A stretch of DNA of 36,811 bases from Candidatus Rokuibacteriota bacterium (GCA_003221455.1 QHRX01000216.1:1-36811), one strand, 5' to 3'. Shown: positions 23,316 to 31,996, counted from the first letter of the stretch. The notes: generated by a model from the sequence alone, not told the origin. Program-made: numbers and translations.

Positions 23316-24485
23316 ATGCGCGTTGAGTCGGGCCTCGAGGTCCTGCTGGACCGCCACCTGCCGTGGCTGCGCGGGCGGCGCCTCGGCCTGCTCGCCCACC
23401 AGGCGTCGGTCACGCGCGATTTGGCCCACGTGGCCCAGCTCCTCAACGACCTCCGCGGGGTGCGGCTCGCGCGGCTCTTCGCGCCCGAGCACGGGCTCTG
23501 GGGCGCCGCCCAAGATCACGCGCCGGTCGCGAGCACCCGCGATCAGGTCACGGGCCTCGAGGTCTGGAGCCTGTACGGCGAGCGGCGCGCGCCGACGCCG
23601 GAGACACTGGCCGGGCTCGACGCCCTCGTCGTCGACCTCCAGGACATCGGGGCCCGCTACTACACCTTCGTGTGGACGCTGGCGCTGGCCATGCGGGAGT
23701 GCGCGCGGGCGGGCGTCCGCGTGATCGTGCTCGATCGTCCCAATCCGCTCGGCGGCGACCGCGTCGAGGGCAACCTGCCCGACCCGGCGTTCGCGTCGTT
23801 CGTCGGGCTCTACCCGCTGCCCGCCCGCCACGGCCTAACGATCGGCGAGCTCGCGCGTCGCTTCGTCCTCGAAGAGGGCATCCGCTGCGACCTGACCGTC
23901 GCCCGCATGCGGGGCTGGCGGCGCGCGATGCTGTGGGAGGACACCGGACTGCCCTGGGTTCCGCCGTCGCCGAACATGCCGACGCCCGACACCGCGCGCG
24001 TCTATCCCGGCGGCTGCCTGATCGAGGGCACGAATCTCTCGGAGGGCCGTGGCACGACGCGGCCGTTCGAGTGGGTCGGCGCGCCGTACCTGGACGGCCA
24101 TCGCTACGCCGAGGCGCTCGACGCGATGAGCCTGCCGGGCGTGCGCTTCCGGCCCGCCCGCTTCGTCCCGACCTTCCACAAGTGGGCCGGCGAGGTCTGC
24201 GGGGGCGTTCAGATCCACGTGACCGACCGGCGCCGGTTCAGACCGTTCCGCACCGGCGTCGCCGCGATCTCGGTCGCCCGCCGCCTGGCGCCGGCCGAGT
24301 TTCGGTGGAAGGAGCCGCCGTACGAGTTCGAGCACCAGCGGCTCCCGATCGACATCCTCTTCGGGACCGACCGGATCCGGACGCAGATCGAGGGCGGCAC
24401 GGATCTCCCGGTCATCGAGGCCACCTGGCGCACGGCGCTCCCCCTCTACACCCGGCGCCGGCGCGCCTTCATGATCTACGACTGA
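23316..24485 (+). CDS. namZ: Exo-beta-N-acetylmuramidase NamZ-like protein (DUF1343, GH171)
   Basis: Family DUF1343, founded by B. subtilis NamZ, which releases terminal MurNAc from peptidoglycan chains. The 389 residues from ATG 23316 carry the family hallmarks LFAPEHGLWG, LYGERRAPTPETLAGLDALV, DLQDIGARYYTFVWTLALAM, IVLDRPNPLGG and WVPPSPNMPTPDTA, then YPGGCLIEGTNLSEGRGTTR. No signal peptide is evident from this start. An ATG at 23280 adds 12 residues but would overlap the murQ start codon and leave no promoter, so I prefer 23316. It is followed by a GH3 hexosaminidase, the classical NamZ-NagZ pairing. Confidence 0.9.
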   Translation: MRVESGLEVLLDRHLPWLRGRRLGLLAHQASVTRDLAHVAQLLNDLRGVRLARLFAPEHGLWGAAQDHAPVASTRDQVTGLEVWSLYGERRAPTPETLAGLDALVVDLQDIGARYYTFVWTLALAMRECARAGVRVIVLDRPNPLGGDRVEGNLPDPAFASFVGLYPLPARHGLTIGELARRFVLEEGIRCDLTVARMRGWRRAMLWEDTGLPWVPPSPNMPTPDTARVYPGGCLIEGTNLSEGRGTTRPFEWVGAPYLDGHRYAEALDAMSLPGVRFRPARFVPTFHKWAGEVCGGVQIHVTDRRRFRPFRTGVAAISVARRLAPAEFRWKEPPYEFEHQRLPIDILFGTDRIRTQIEGGTDLPVIEATWRTALPLYTRRRRAFMIYD

Positions 24486-24495
24486 GGGCGGGCCC

Positions 24496-26019
24496 GTGAC
24501 GATCGAGGATCTCGTCGGCGAGCGGCTCATGATCGGACTCCCCGGCCCCACCGTGCGGGACGAGGACGTCCGCCTGTTCGGCGACACCCGCGCCGGCGGG
24601 CTGATCCTCTACCGCCGAAACTTCGAGTCGCCGGCTCAGCTCGTCACGCTCCTGACGACGCTCGAGACGCGCTTGGGGCGTCGACTCCTCGTCGCGACCG
24701 ACCATGAGGGCGGCCGCGTGATCATGCTGGGCGAGGGCGTCACGATCTTTCCCGACAACCTGGCCGTGGCCGCCGCCGGCGATCCGCGCCTGGCGTCCTC
24801 CCAGGGGCGGATCGAGGCGCAGGAGCTCCGGCGGCTCGGGATCGACCTGAACCTGGGCCCGGTGCTCGACGTCCTCACCGATCGCTACAGCCCGAACATC
24901 GGCATCCGCGCCTACGGCAAGGACCCCGAGGTCGTGGTGGGCTACGGGGTCGCCCGGATCCGGTCGATGCAGGCGGCGGGGCTCTCGGCCTGCGCCAAGC
25001 ACTTCCCCGGCAAGGGGCACTCCCCGCTCGACGCGCACCTGCGTCTGCCGACCATCGAGTCGACATGGGCCGAGATGCGCGCGACGCACCTCCCCCCCTT
25101 CCTCGCGGCGATCGGGGCGGGTGTGGACTGCGTGATGACGTCGCACCCGCGCTACCCCGGCCTCGACCCCTCCGGGGTGCCGGCGACGTTTTCGCGCCGG
25201 ATCGTGGAGGAGTACCTGCGCGGGGAGGTCGGCTTCCGGGGCGTCATCGTCTCCGACGACCTCGAGATGGGGGCCATCGCGGAGACGTCCGGGATCGGCG
25301 AGGCCACGGTGCGGACGGCCGCGGCCGGCCACGACCTCCTCCTCGTCTGCCACACCGAGGCCGCCCAGCGCGCGGCCCACCGCGCGCTGCTCGACGCCTA
25401 CGGGGGCGGGGCGCTACCGCTCCGGTCGCTCGAGGAGAGCGCGGCACGGGTCCGGCGACTCCGGGAGGCGCGCGCCGACCGCTTCGGCGGCGCGCCGCCC
25501 CGGGCCGAGCGCGACGGCGAGCCGCTCGCGCGGGCGCTGGCCACCCGGGCGGTGACGCTGGTGACGCCGCCCGCGCCGGACGTCGTTCGCCGGCTCAACG
25601 GCGCCGTGGCCGTCGTCTTCCCCCGCTTCTCGGAGCTCGCGCCGCGCATCACGATCGAGCGCGCCCTGCAGGACGAGGCCGGGTACGTGAAGTCCGCCTT
25701 CGCGCCGCTCGGCGTCGAGCCCGAGACGCTCGTGGTCGGCATCGAGCCGACCGCGGACGAGATCGCCGCCGCGGCGGCGATCGCCGGACGGGTGGACGCG
25801 GCAATCCTGTTCCTCTTCGACGCCCACCTCTACCCGTCGAACCGCCGGCTCCTCGACGCGGTCGCCGCCCGGTCGGGCGCCTGCGCGGTCGTGCTGCTGC
25901 GGGACCCCTACGACGCCACCCTGCTCCCCCCGGGCGTCCTCGGCCTGACCGCCTTCGGCTTCCGCCGCTGCCAGCTCGACGCCGTCATCGCGCGGCTCCT
26001 CGTCGGGCTCGCGGGCTGA
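24496..26019 (+). CDS. GH3 beta-N-acetylglucosaminidase NagZ-like
   Basis: Glycoside hydrolase family 3 enzyme removing GlcNAc from peptidoglycan fragments, providing substrate for the upstream muramidase. It is 507 residues from a GTG at 24496 and starts 10 bases after namZ. The NagZ signature KHFPGKGHSPLDAHLRLP includes the catalytic-loop histidine, and the nucleophile Asp lies in VIVSDDLEMGAI. Residues 1-330 are the GH3 barrel. A further 170-residue domain (from about AVTLVTPPAPDVVRRL) resembles the second domain of longer Gram-positive NagZ proteins rather than short E. coli NagZ. No signal peptide is seen, so the protein may be cytoplasmic. Confidence 0.9.
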   Translation: MTIEDLVGERLMIGLPGPTVRDEDVRLFGDTRAGGLILYRRNFESPAQLVTLLTTLETRLGRRLLVATDHEGGRVIMLGEGVTIFPDNLAVAAAGDPRLASSQGRIEAQELRRLGIDLNLGPVLDVLTDRYSPNIGIRAYGKDPEVVVGYGVARIRSMQAAGLSACAKHFPGKGHSPLDAHLRLPTIESTWAEMRATHLPPFLAAIGAGVDCVMTSHPRYPGLDPSGVPATFSRRIVEEYLRGEVGFRGVIVSDDLEMGAIAETSGIGEATVRTAAAGHDLLLVCHTEAAQRAAHRALLDAYGGGALPLRSLEESAARVRRLREARADRFGGAPPRAERDGEPLARALATRAVTLVTPPAPDVVRRLNGAVAVVFPRFSELAPRITIERALQDEAGYVKSAFAPLGVEPETLVVGIEPTADEIAAAAAIAGRVDAAILFLFDAHLYPSNRRLLDAVAARSGACAVVLLRDPYDATLLPPGVLGLTAFGFRRCQLDAVIARLLVGLAG

Positions 26020-26098
26020 GCGGGCGCGACCTCCCGACGGTCCCACGCGCGAGCCCGGACCATCCGGATCGGCCTCGCCGGCGCCGCCACTCGCAGAG

Positions 26099-27877
26099 TC
26101 AGGCGCCTCCTCCTCGGCCGAGGGCGCCGACACCCTCTCTGGCACCGGCCGTGTCACGCAGGGCGAGCGGGACGTCCGCGGCGGTCTGAGCCGCCTCGGC
26201 GTGGCGGACGGCCGATTCCAGCACCCGCCGCGGGGTGCGGAACAGGACGCCGACACAAAAGACGACGAGCGCGCCGATCATGGGCCACCAGGTGAACGAA
26301 ACATCGGGAATCCCGGCGGGCTGCTGGAACGTCCGGTGGATGCCGAACACGGGTGCCACCGTGTTCAGGACGGTGATGTTCAGCTGGCCGACGACGACCG
26401 TCGCGAGGAGCCCGGCCGCGAGGGCGAGCACGTTCCCCGCGTCGGAACCGCGCCCCTTGGTAAGCAGGCCGATGAGGAAGACCCCGAGCATCGGACCCAG
26501 AATGAACCCGGCGATCCCGAGCACGACCGGAATGATCCTCAGCCCCGGATTCGTCACCTTGGCATAGGCGAACCCGGTGGCGATGCCGATCATGAGCAGG
26601 GCGAAGAGGACCGTGAACCAGCGCGCGGCCCGGACGTAGTGCGCCTCGCTCTTGGCGCGAACCCAGCGGATGTACCAGTCGTTCGTCGCGCCGGTGGCGA
26701 GGGCGTTGAGCGCCGCGGAGAAGGAGCCCATAGCGGTGGCGAAGATGCCGGCCAGCACGAGACCGCGGATGCCCACGGGCATGACGTTGAGGATGTACGA
26801 GCCGAAGACGTCCGCGGTGGCCCGGGGCCGGTAGGTGGGATCCTTCTGGTAGTAGGCGAAGAGCAGGATTCCGATGAAGACGAAGGCGGACGCGATCGGC
26901 AGATCCATGAAGGCGGCGGTAATCAGGCTGCGGCGCGCCCGCTGGTGGGTCTCGGCCGTCAGCATCCGCTGGACCATGTCCTGGTCGGTGCCGAAGGCAG
27001 CCATGTTGCCCAGCGTCGCCCCGATGAGCGCGGAGAAGAGGGTGTAATCGCTCGCCAAGATCAGCTTGACGTAGTCCCACGGACCCATCACCGCCAGACG
27101 GTGGCTCTCCTTCCACTTCGCGACGACGCTCGATTCGAAGCCGTGGAGGAAGTACCCCTCGTGCGTGGTCAATTGCGGAACGGCCCGGACGACCTCCCCG
27201 AGTCCGCCGAGATGACTGAGCAGGGTGCCGATGGCAATCAGGGCGCCGCCGAACATCAGGCACGCCTGAATCACATCCGTCCAGATGACGGCCTTGATGC
27301 CGCCGACCGCCGTATACAGGCAGGTGACGATCGCGAGGGCGACGACCGCGGTCAAATAGGGACCGACCGTGGTGACGGCCTCCTGGCCGAATTGCACCTG
27401 CCCGCCCGCTGCGAACATGCGGTAGGCCACGACCATCACCAGCGACGGGATGAAGAGCCGCGTGCCCGAGGCCAGGGTCCGCATGAAGAGAAAGAGGGCC
27501 GAGACGAAGCCCTTGGTCCATGGTCCGAAGCGCACGCCCAGGTAGTCGTAGACCGTGTAGACCTTGAACGTGTAGTAGGGCTTGAGGAAGACGTTGCCGA
27601 CCACGAATCGCCCGATGATGAGGCCGAGGACGAGCTGCACATAGGCGAAGCTCTTGTTGGTGTACCCCTCGCCAGGCGCGCCGAGGAAGGTCGCCGCGCT
27701 CGTTTCGGCGGCGATGATGGAGGCCATGACGGCCCACCACGGCACGCGCCGCCCGCCGAGCGCAAAGTCGTTGAGAGTCTTCTCCCGCCGTCCCATATAC
27801 AGTCCGACGGCCGTAATGGCGACGAAGTAAAAGAGGACGATACATCCGTCGACCAGAAGCCGCCCGTCCGTCCTCAT
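26099..27877 (-). CDS. Sodium:solute symporter (SSS family)
   Basis: Inner-membrane sodium-coupled symporter of 592 residues with about 13-14 transmembrane segments. SSS hallmarks include DFALGGRRVPWWAVMASIIA near the N-terminus, ETSAATFLGAPGEGY (first unwound helix region), VVALAIVTCLYTAVGGIKAV with the family GGxxA/VV motif, and GSFSAALNALATGATND (sodium-site helix). The last 60 residues are hydrophilic. The substrate cannot be read from sequence. It sits tail-to-tail with the NamZ/GH3 pair and near a sugar-kinase-like gene, so MurNAc, GlcNAc or another sugar is reasonable. The ATG at 27877 follows a G-rich ribosome-site-like stretch. Confidence 0.9.
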   Translation of the reverse strand: MRTDGRLLVDGCIVLFYFVAITAVGLYMGRREKTLNDFALGGRRVPWWAVMASIIAAETSAATFLGAPGEGYTNKSFAYVQLVLGLIIGRFVVGNVFLKPYYTFKVYTVYDYLGVRFGPWTKGFVSALFLFMRTLASGTRLFIPSLVMVVAYRMFAAGGQVQFGQEAVTTVGPYLTAVVALAIVTCLYTAVGGIKAVIWTDVIQACLMFGGALIAIGTLLSHLGGLGEVVRAVPQLTTHEGYFLHGFESSVVAKWKESHRLAVMGPWDYVKLILASDYTLFSALIGATLGNMAAFGTDQDMVQRMLTAETHQRARRSLITAAFMDLPIASAFVFIGILLFAYYQKDPTYRPRATADVFGSYILNVMPVGIRGLVLAGIFATAMGSFSAALNALATGATNDWYIRWVRAKSEAHYVRAARWFTVLFALLMIGIATGFAYAKVTNPGLRIIPVVLGIAGFILGPMLGVFLIGLLTKGRGSDAGNVLALAAGLLATVVVGQLNITVLNTVAPVFGIHRTFQQPAGIPDVSFTWWPMIGALVVFCVGVLFRTPRRVLESAVRHAEAAQTAADVPLALRDTAGAREGVGALGRGGGA

Positions 27878-28333
27878 CCCCCCTCTCCCGCGCCATCGAC
27901 CGCTCGCCCCCCGATGGCCCGCGGAGTGGGTGGCGCACCCTCGCGGCGCTGGAAAGGTTCGCCAGTGAGAGGAAGCCGTCCAGGTTCGGGCGCGGCGCCC
28001 ATGGCGAGGAGGGTTACCCCACAGATCGAGGGGCGCGGGGTGACATCGCGGCGCCGCGCCGTTGAGTCATCCTGGCCGCCATCGAGGTCCGGCCGACCGT
28101 TGAAATGAGTTCTCAGCGGCCATCGAGCGGCTCGTCGACGGTCTCTCGTCCGACGTCAAGGCTCGCGGTGTCGCCGGCGCCGCTCTGGGTGACCGATGGC
28201 GACCAGGGCGGGGACCGAGACGATCCTGACCGCGCCGAGGCGGAACCGGCATGCCGCCCACGAGGTAATGCGGCACGGAAGGAGTCATGTCGGGCGGGTC
28301 ATTCGAGGGGCGATGGCGACGAGGACGGCGCGG

Positions 28334-28361
28334 GACCCGACTACCACCGCGTGGTCGGGTC
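28334..28361. repeat. Inverted repeat, 8-base arms
   Basis: Arms GACCCGAC (28334-28341) and GTCGGGTC (28354-28361) are perfect, with a 12-base loop that can extend the stem with a small bulge. It lies 107 bases past the end of the MlaC-like gene. It could be a second hairpin for transcript processing or an operator; function unknown. Confidence 0.4.
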
Positions 28362-28404
28362 AAGTGAGCGGGCTCGGCCGGGTCGCGAACCAGGCACTCG
28401 ACAT

Positions 28405-28448
28405 GGATCGGGCCGGTCCCTATCTTAGCCTGCGGACCGGCCCGATCC
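28405..28448 (-). terminator. Perfect 15-base inverted repeat, candidate terminator of the MlaC-like gene
   Basis: Arms GGATCGGGCCGGTCC (28405-28419) and GGACCGGCCCGATCC (28434-28448) are perfect complements around a 14-base loop. It lies 20 bases downstream of the stop of the minus-strand MlaC-like gene, where a terminator is expected. There is no T-tract after the stem, so it is not a canonical intrinsic terminator; a protein-binding palindrome or a stability hairpin is also possible. Confidence 0.5.
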
Positions 28449-28468
28449 GGCGGAAAGGCGCGCGGGGG

Positions 28469-29077
28469 CTACTTGCCCGCGTGGTGGTCGGCGGAGACGA
28501 CCTCGACCTCTTTCTCGCGCATCTTGTCCATGAGACCAGCGAACGAGGAAGCCTGGATGATCCGGTTGAACTGGCTCCGGTAGGTCGCGATGAAGCTCAC
28601 GCCCTCGAACAGCACGTCGTAGACCTGCCACCGCTGCCCGGCCCGGTAGAGTCGGTACTCGACCGGAACCTCCTGCTTCCGCACGGTCACGATCTTGGAC
28701 CGCACGGCCGCGTAGTCGCCGTCGATCGCCTCGCTGACGAAGAGGACCTTCTCGCCCGACCAGTTCTCGATCTTCGACAGGTACGACCGCTCGAGCAGAT
28801 CGGTGAAGAGCCGGACGAACTCCTCGCGCTCCTGCGACGAGCACTCGCCCCAGTGCCGTGCCAGCGCCCGCCGCGACATCTCGCCGAAGTCGAAGAGATC
28901 CTCGGCGACCCGGCGCAGCTCGCTCCGGCGCTTGTCGGCGTTGACGGGGCGGGCGAGGTCCGCGTCCTGCACGAGCGTGATCGCGCGGTTGACCGTCGCC
29001 TGCACGACTTCCGTCGGCGTCGTCGTCCCCGCGGTCGCGGCCGCGACCAGTAACCAAGCCGCCAATGCCTTTTCCAT
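28469..29077 (-). CDS. MlaC-like periplasmic phospholipid-binding protein (Ttg2D family)
   Basis: A 202-residue protein of the MlaC / toluene-tolerance family, which shuttles phospholipids across the periplasm to an MlaFEDB complex. A signal peptide is visible (MEKALAAWLLVAAATAGTTT). Typical segments are DLFDFGEMSRRALARHWGEC, EFVRLFTDLLERSYLSKIEN, PVEYRLYRAGQRWQVYDVLF and GVSFIATYRSQFNRIIQASS. The ATG at 29077 was chosen for the signal peptide. No mlaA, B, D, E or F gene lies nearby, so this is an orphan copy here; partners must be elsewhere. A strong inverted repeat follows its stop. Confidence 0.88.
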   Translation of the reverse strand: MEKALAAWLLVAAATAGTTTPTEVVQATVNRAITLVQDADLARPVNADKRRSELRRVAEDLFDFGEMSRRALARHWGECSSQEREEFVRLFTDLLERSYLSKIENWSGEKVLFVSEAIDGDYAAVRSKIVTVRKQEVPVEYRLYRAGQRWQVYDVLFEGVSFIATYRSQFNRIIQASSFAGLMDKMREKEVEVVSADHHAGK

Positions 29078-29203
29078 CACGGGCCTCCCAGGCGCTTCGC
29101 TAGTACTCCAGGCTGTTCGCATGCACTCTCTGTGCCACCGAGTCTCCGACTGGCAAGGCCATGAAATTGCGGGCGATGTCCCCCTGGCACCCGGGATATA
29201 GTT

Positions 29204-30127
29204 GTGAGACGAGCCAGTCTGAACGATGACAGTGTCGGCCTGGCGACACGACGGCCACCAACGGAGACCCCGACGCTGCGGACCCGTCGCCCCAAAAGCT
29301 CGCTCCTCGCGATCGGCGTCGACGCCGGCGGGACGACCGTCCGCGTCGAAGCGTGGCGGGGCGGCCGCCGCGCGTACCACGCCGAGCTCCCCGCGGTCGA
29401 GGTCGCCGCGCTGCCCGCGCTCCTTCGCCGCCTGTGGCGGCGGTGGCGGCTCCCGCCGGCCCGGGTCGGCGCTCTCGTCGTGGCCTCGCGCGGGATCTGG
29501 ACCGCCGCCGAGCGCCGTGGGCTCGAGCGGAGCGTCCGCGGTCTGGCGCGGCGCGTGCGCGCGATGTCCGACGCCCAGGCGGCTCACCTGGGCGCGCTCG
29601 GCGGTGGCGCCGGCCTACTGGTACTCGCGGGGACAGGCTCGATCGTGATCGGCCGGCGGCCCACCGGCTCCTGGAACCGCGCGGGGGGGCTCGGTCCGCT
29701 CCTTGGCGACGAGGGCTCGGCGTTCTGGATCGGCCGCGAGTGGCTCAGGGCGAGCGCGGGCGGAGGCCTCGCGCCCGCTCGGACGATCCCCCGGGGCCCC
29801 TCCCCCGTCGCCCGCATCGCGGCGCTCGCGCCCCGCGTCGTCGCCCGCGCCCGCCGGGGCGATCGCGAGCCCGCGCGGATCGTCCGCGAGGCGCAGCGCC
29901 ACTTGGCGCGCCTGGCGCGGGAGGTGGCCCAGGACCTCCGCCTCCGGTCGCCCGTCCGCGCGAGCTGGGCGGGAAGCCTCCTGGTTCGCGACGCGTGGTT
30001 CCGCGCGGGGCTCAGGCGCGAGGTCACGCGCGCGCTCGGGCCCGCGCGCTGGACGGCGCCCGCCGAGCCGCCGGTCCGCGCCGCCGCCCGCCTGGCCCGA
30101 ACGCTGCGCGACGATCGCCGTGCCTGA
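29204..30127 (+). CDS. BadF/BadG-type ATPase, N-acetylglucosamine-kinase-like
   Basis: Actin-fold sugar kinase of up to 307 residues. The phosphate loops of the fold are present: LLAIGVDAGGTTVRVEAW, LVLAGTGSIVIGRR and GGLGPLLGDEGSAFWIGREW, the last typical of GlcNAc and MurNAc kinases of the BadF family. The GTG at 29204 is the only usual start upstream of the first loop and leaves about 35 extra residues, so the true start is uncertain. Given murQ, namZ and a NagZ-like enzyme nearby, a MurNAc/GlcNAc 6-kinase making the MurQ substrate is a sensible inference. It overlaps the next gene by 8 bases. Confidence 0.82.
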   Translation: MRRASLNDDSVGLATRRPPTETPTLRTRRPKSSLLAIGVDAGGTTVRVEAWRGGRRAYHAELPAVEVAALPALLRRLWRRWRLPPARVGALVVASRGIWTAAERRGLERSVRGLARRVRAMSDAQAAHLGALGGGAGLLVLAGTGSIVIGRRPTGSWNRAGGLGPLLGDEGSAFWIGREWLRASAGGGLAPARTIPRGPSPVARIAALAPRVVARARRGDREPARIVREAQRHLARLAREVAQDLRLRSPVRASWAGSLLVRDAWFRAGLRREVTRALGPARWTAPAEPPVRAAARLARTLRDDRRA

Positions 30128-30485
30128 GCGCCTGCTCGTCGTCACGGTCTGCCCGCAGGAGCCAGGCGTGGTGCGGCTGCCCCTGACCCGGGGCGGGCGG
30201 CCGGAGCGCGTGGACGCCGTCGGCATCATCGCCGCGCTCCGCGCGCTCGTCGCCGCGCGCGGGCTCGAGGGCCGCGTCTCGGTGCGGGAAGGCTGCGCGG
30301 GCGGCTGCGGCCGGCCGGGGCCGAACGTGAGCGTCGAGGTCCACGCCGCGGCCCCTCCGGGCCGCCGGCAGGACCGCGTCGCGATCGACTGGAAGACCTA
30401 CGTCTACTCGCTCGGCCAGCTCGACTGCCTGGCGACGATCATCGACGAGAACCTGCGAACGCCGCCCACGCGATCGGGCCGCTGA
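30120..30485 (+). CDS. Small cysteine-containing protein, possibly metal-binding (DUF1636-like)
   Basis: A 121-residue protein from GTG 30120 (MPERLLVVTVCPQEPG), translationally coupled to the kinase by an 8-base overlap. Four cysteines stand out: VCPQ near residue 11, the pair in REGCAGGCGRPGPNVSVEVH (near 60 and 64) and LDCLATII near 103. The spacing recalls thioredoxin-fold [2Fe-2S] proteins and the DUF1636 group of predicted metal-binding proteins, but I am not certain of the family. Its last 47 bases overlap the 3' end of the convergent APC permease gene. Confidence 0.6.
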   Translation: MPERLLVVTVCPQEPGVVRLPLTRGGRPERVDAVGIIAALRALVAARGLEGRVSVREGCAGGCGRPGPNVSVEVHAAAPPGRRQDRVAIDWKTYVYSLGQLDCLATIIDENLRTPPTRSGR

Positions 30486-31758
30486 GCGCGGCGAGGAGCC
30501 CGACGACCGTGTTGAGCCTCCCGGCCGTCGCCATCGCCAGGAGGGCGCACGCCGCGGGCGGCAGGGTGGCCGCGAGGGCGCCCGCGCGCCCGCCCGGCAC
30601 CCGGTAGGGGCGGGACAGGCGCGGCTCGAGCCGTCGGAGCCGGAGGAAGGCCGCGAGCTCGACGAGCAGGCTCAGCGAGTAGAGCCACATGTTGATGATG
30701 ACCAGCTCCCGGAACGAAAGGACGGCGAAGACGCTGCAGAGTGCCGCCGAGACGATCACCGCGACCCACGGCGTGCCGAAGCGGCGGTGCACCGCGCCGA
30801 ACGCCGCCGCCAGCAGGCCGTCGCGGGCGAGGACCCAGGGCAGTCGCGAGTTCGTGAGCAGGAGCGAGAGGAACAGGCCCGCCGTGCTCGTCACGGCACC
30901 GACGCCGACGAGATGGCCGAGGAGGGGACCGCCGACGGCCGCGGCGATCGACGGCAGCGCGCCCGCCCTCCAGCTCGACCAGTCGCCGCCCGTCCCCAAG
31001 ACCGCACCAATCGGCAGCAGGTAGGCGAGCGTGATGACGGCGAGCGAGAGCCCGGTGGCAGCCGGGAATGCCCGCTCGGGCCCGCGGGTCTCGCCGAGGA
31101 CGGTCGTCGGCGTGTCCCAGCCGGAGTAGTTCCACATGACAACGGCGAGCCCGAAGCCGAGGTTTCCCCAGCCCCGACCGGGCGCGAACCAGGGCAGCCA
31201 CGGCTGGCTCCGGGACGCCGGGAGCGCGACCAGCGTCAGGAGGGCCACCGGCGCCAGGCTGAGCCCGGCGCAGACGACGGCGGCGCGAGCCGTCAGCCTC
31301 ACGCCGAGCACGTTCAGGGCCGTGAGCCCCCAGATGAACCCGAGGGCCAGGAGCCAGCGCTGGACGGCGTCCATTCCCGGCCACCAGAGACGCGCGTACT
31401 CTACGAAGAGCGCCGGGTAGACCGCGATGTCCACGAAGCTGTCGACCCAGCTCCACCAGCCGACCTGGAAGCTCCAGAAGGGCCCGAAAGCCCGCCGGAC
31501 CCAGGTCACGTAGCCGCCCTCGTCGGGGATGGCCGCCGCGAGCTCGGACATCACGACCGCCACGGGCAGGCTCCAGACGAGCGGGGTGAGGGCAAGGAGG
31601 AGAAGGGCGAGCCCGGGGCCGAACGTCGAGACCGTGTCCTCGATGCCGTAGGGCCCGCCGCTCACGTTGAAGAAGATGACGGCGGTCAGGGAGAGGAGGC
31701 CGAGCTGCCGCGGCAGGCCGTTCCTGACCTCCCGCGCGTGCCGCCCGGGCGGGGTCAC
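30439..31758 (-). CDS. APC-superfamily amino acid/polyamine permease
   Basis: Inner-membrane transporter of 439 residues with about 12 hydrophobic segments. The APC N-terminal pattern is clear: LTAVIFFNVSGGPYGIEDTV (first unwound helix) and VVMSELAAAIPDEGGYVTWV. LRRLEPRLSRPYRVPGGRAG near the C-terminus is a typical APC cytoplasmic loop. The substrate is probably an amino acid or amine. The start is taken as GTG 31758, 13 bases after the upstream small gene. No good ribosome site is seen, so the exact start is uncertain. The 3' end overlaps the convergent small cysteine-protein gene by 47 bases. Confidence 0.87.
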   Translation of the reverse strand: MTPPGRHAREVRNGLPRQLGLLSLTAVIFFNVSGGPYGIEDTVSTFGPGLALLLLALTPLVWSLPVAVVMSELAAAIPDEGGYVTWVRRAFGPFWSFQVGWWSWVDSFVDIAVYPALFVEYARLWWPGMDAVQRWLLALGFIWGLTALNVLGVRLTARAAVVCAGLSLAPVALLTLVALPASRSQPWLPWFAPGRGWGNLGFGLAVVMWNYSGWDTPTTVLGETRGPERAFPAATGLSLAVITLAYLLPIGAVLGTGGDWSSWRAGALPSIAAAVGGPLLGHLVGVGAVTSTAGLFLSLLLTNSRLPWVLARDGLLAAAFGAVHRRFGTPWVAVIVSAALCSVFAVLSFRELVIINMWLYSLSLLVELAAFLRLRRLEPRLSRPYRVPGGRAGALAATLPPAACALLAMATAGRLNTVVGLLAALSGPIAWAAFAGSRR

Positions 31759-31771
31759 CGCCAAGGCGGGC

Positions 31772-31996
31772 TCACGTCCGGACCGCGGCCTCGATTTGCG
31801 CGGGCAGCTCGCGGAGCCACTCGTCGAACGGCTTCCCCGCGTCCACCGTGATCTCGAGCTTCCCGGCGGGCGTCCGCCGGACACGCCCGGAGGCGGCCGG
31901 CGCGAGCGGGATCACCAGGGACTCGCGGTGGATGCCCATCGCGTCGGTGACGGAGAAGATCGCCTCGATCTCCTTCAGCGTGACGACCTGGAGCAT
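31772..31996 (-). CDS. Small hypothetical protein upstream of the permease
   Basis: A 74-residue soluble protein from ATG 31996, preceded by GGAAGAAAG. It contains the phrases LKEIEAIFSVTDAMGIHRES and EITVDAGKPFDEWLRELPAQ. I do not recognise a family. It lies in the same direction as, and 13 bases before, the APC permease, so the two are probably co-transcribed. Codon positions look like those of the neighbours, which supports it being real. Confidence 0.55.
   Translation of the reverse strand: MLQVVTLKEIEAIFSVTDAMGIHRESLVIPLAPAASGRVRRTPAGKLEITVDAGKPFDEWLRELPAQIEAAVRT

Larger units (their letters stand above)
27878..28468. other. 591-base intergenic region without a supported gene
   Basis: No open frame here has recognisable content or a ribosome site. 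The left part would hold the promoter of the symporter. The right part holds two inverted repeats downstream of the MlaC-like gene (28334-28361 and 28405-28448). The remainder shows no clear pattern. Confidence 0.5.

Noticed and set aside
20141-23326. Very long plus-strand open frame of over 1000 codons
   Set aside because: It covers the dehydratase in the wrong frame and the murQ gene antisense; its sequence is Arg/Gly/Ala-rich without any domain. It is an effect of high G+C.
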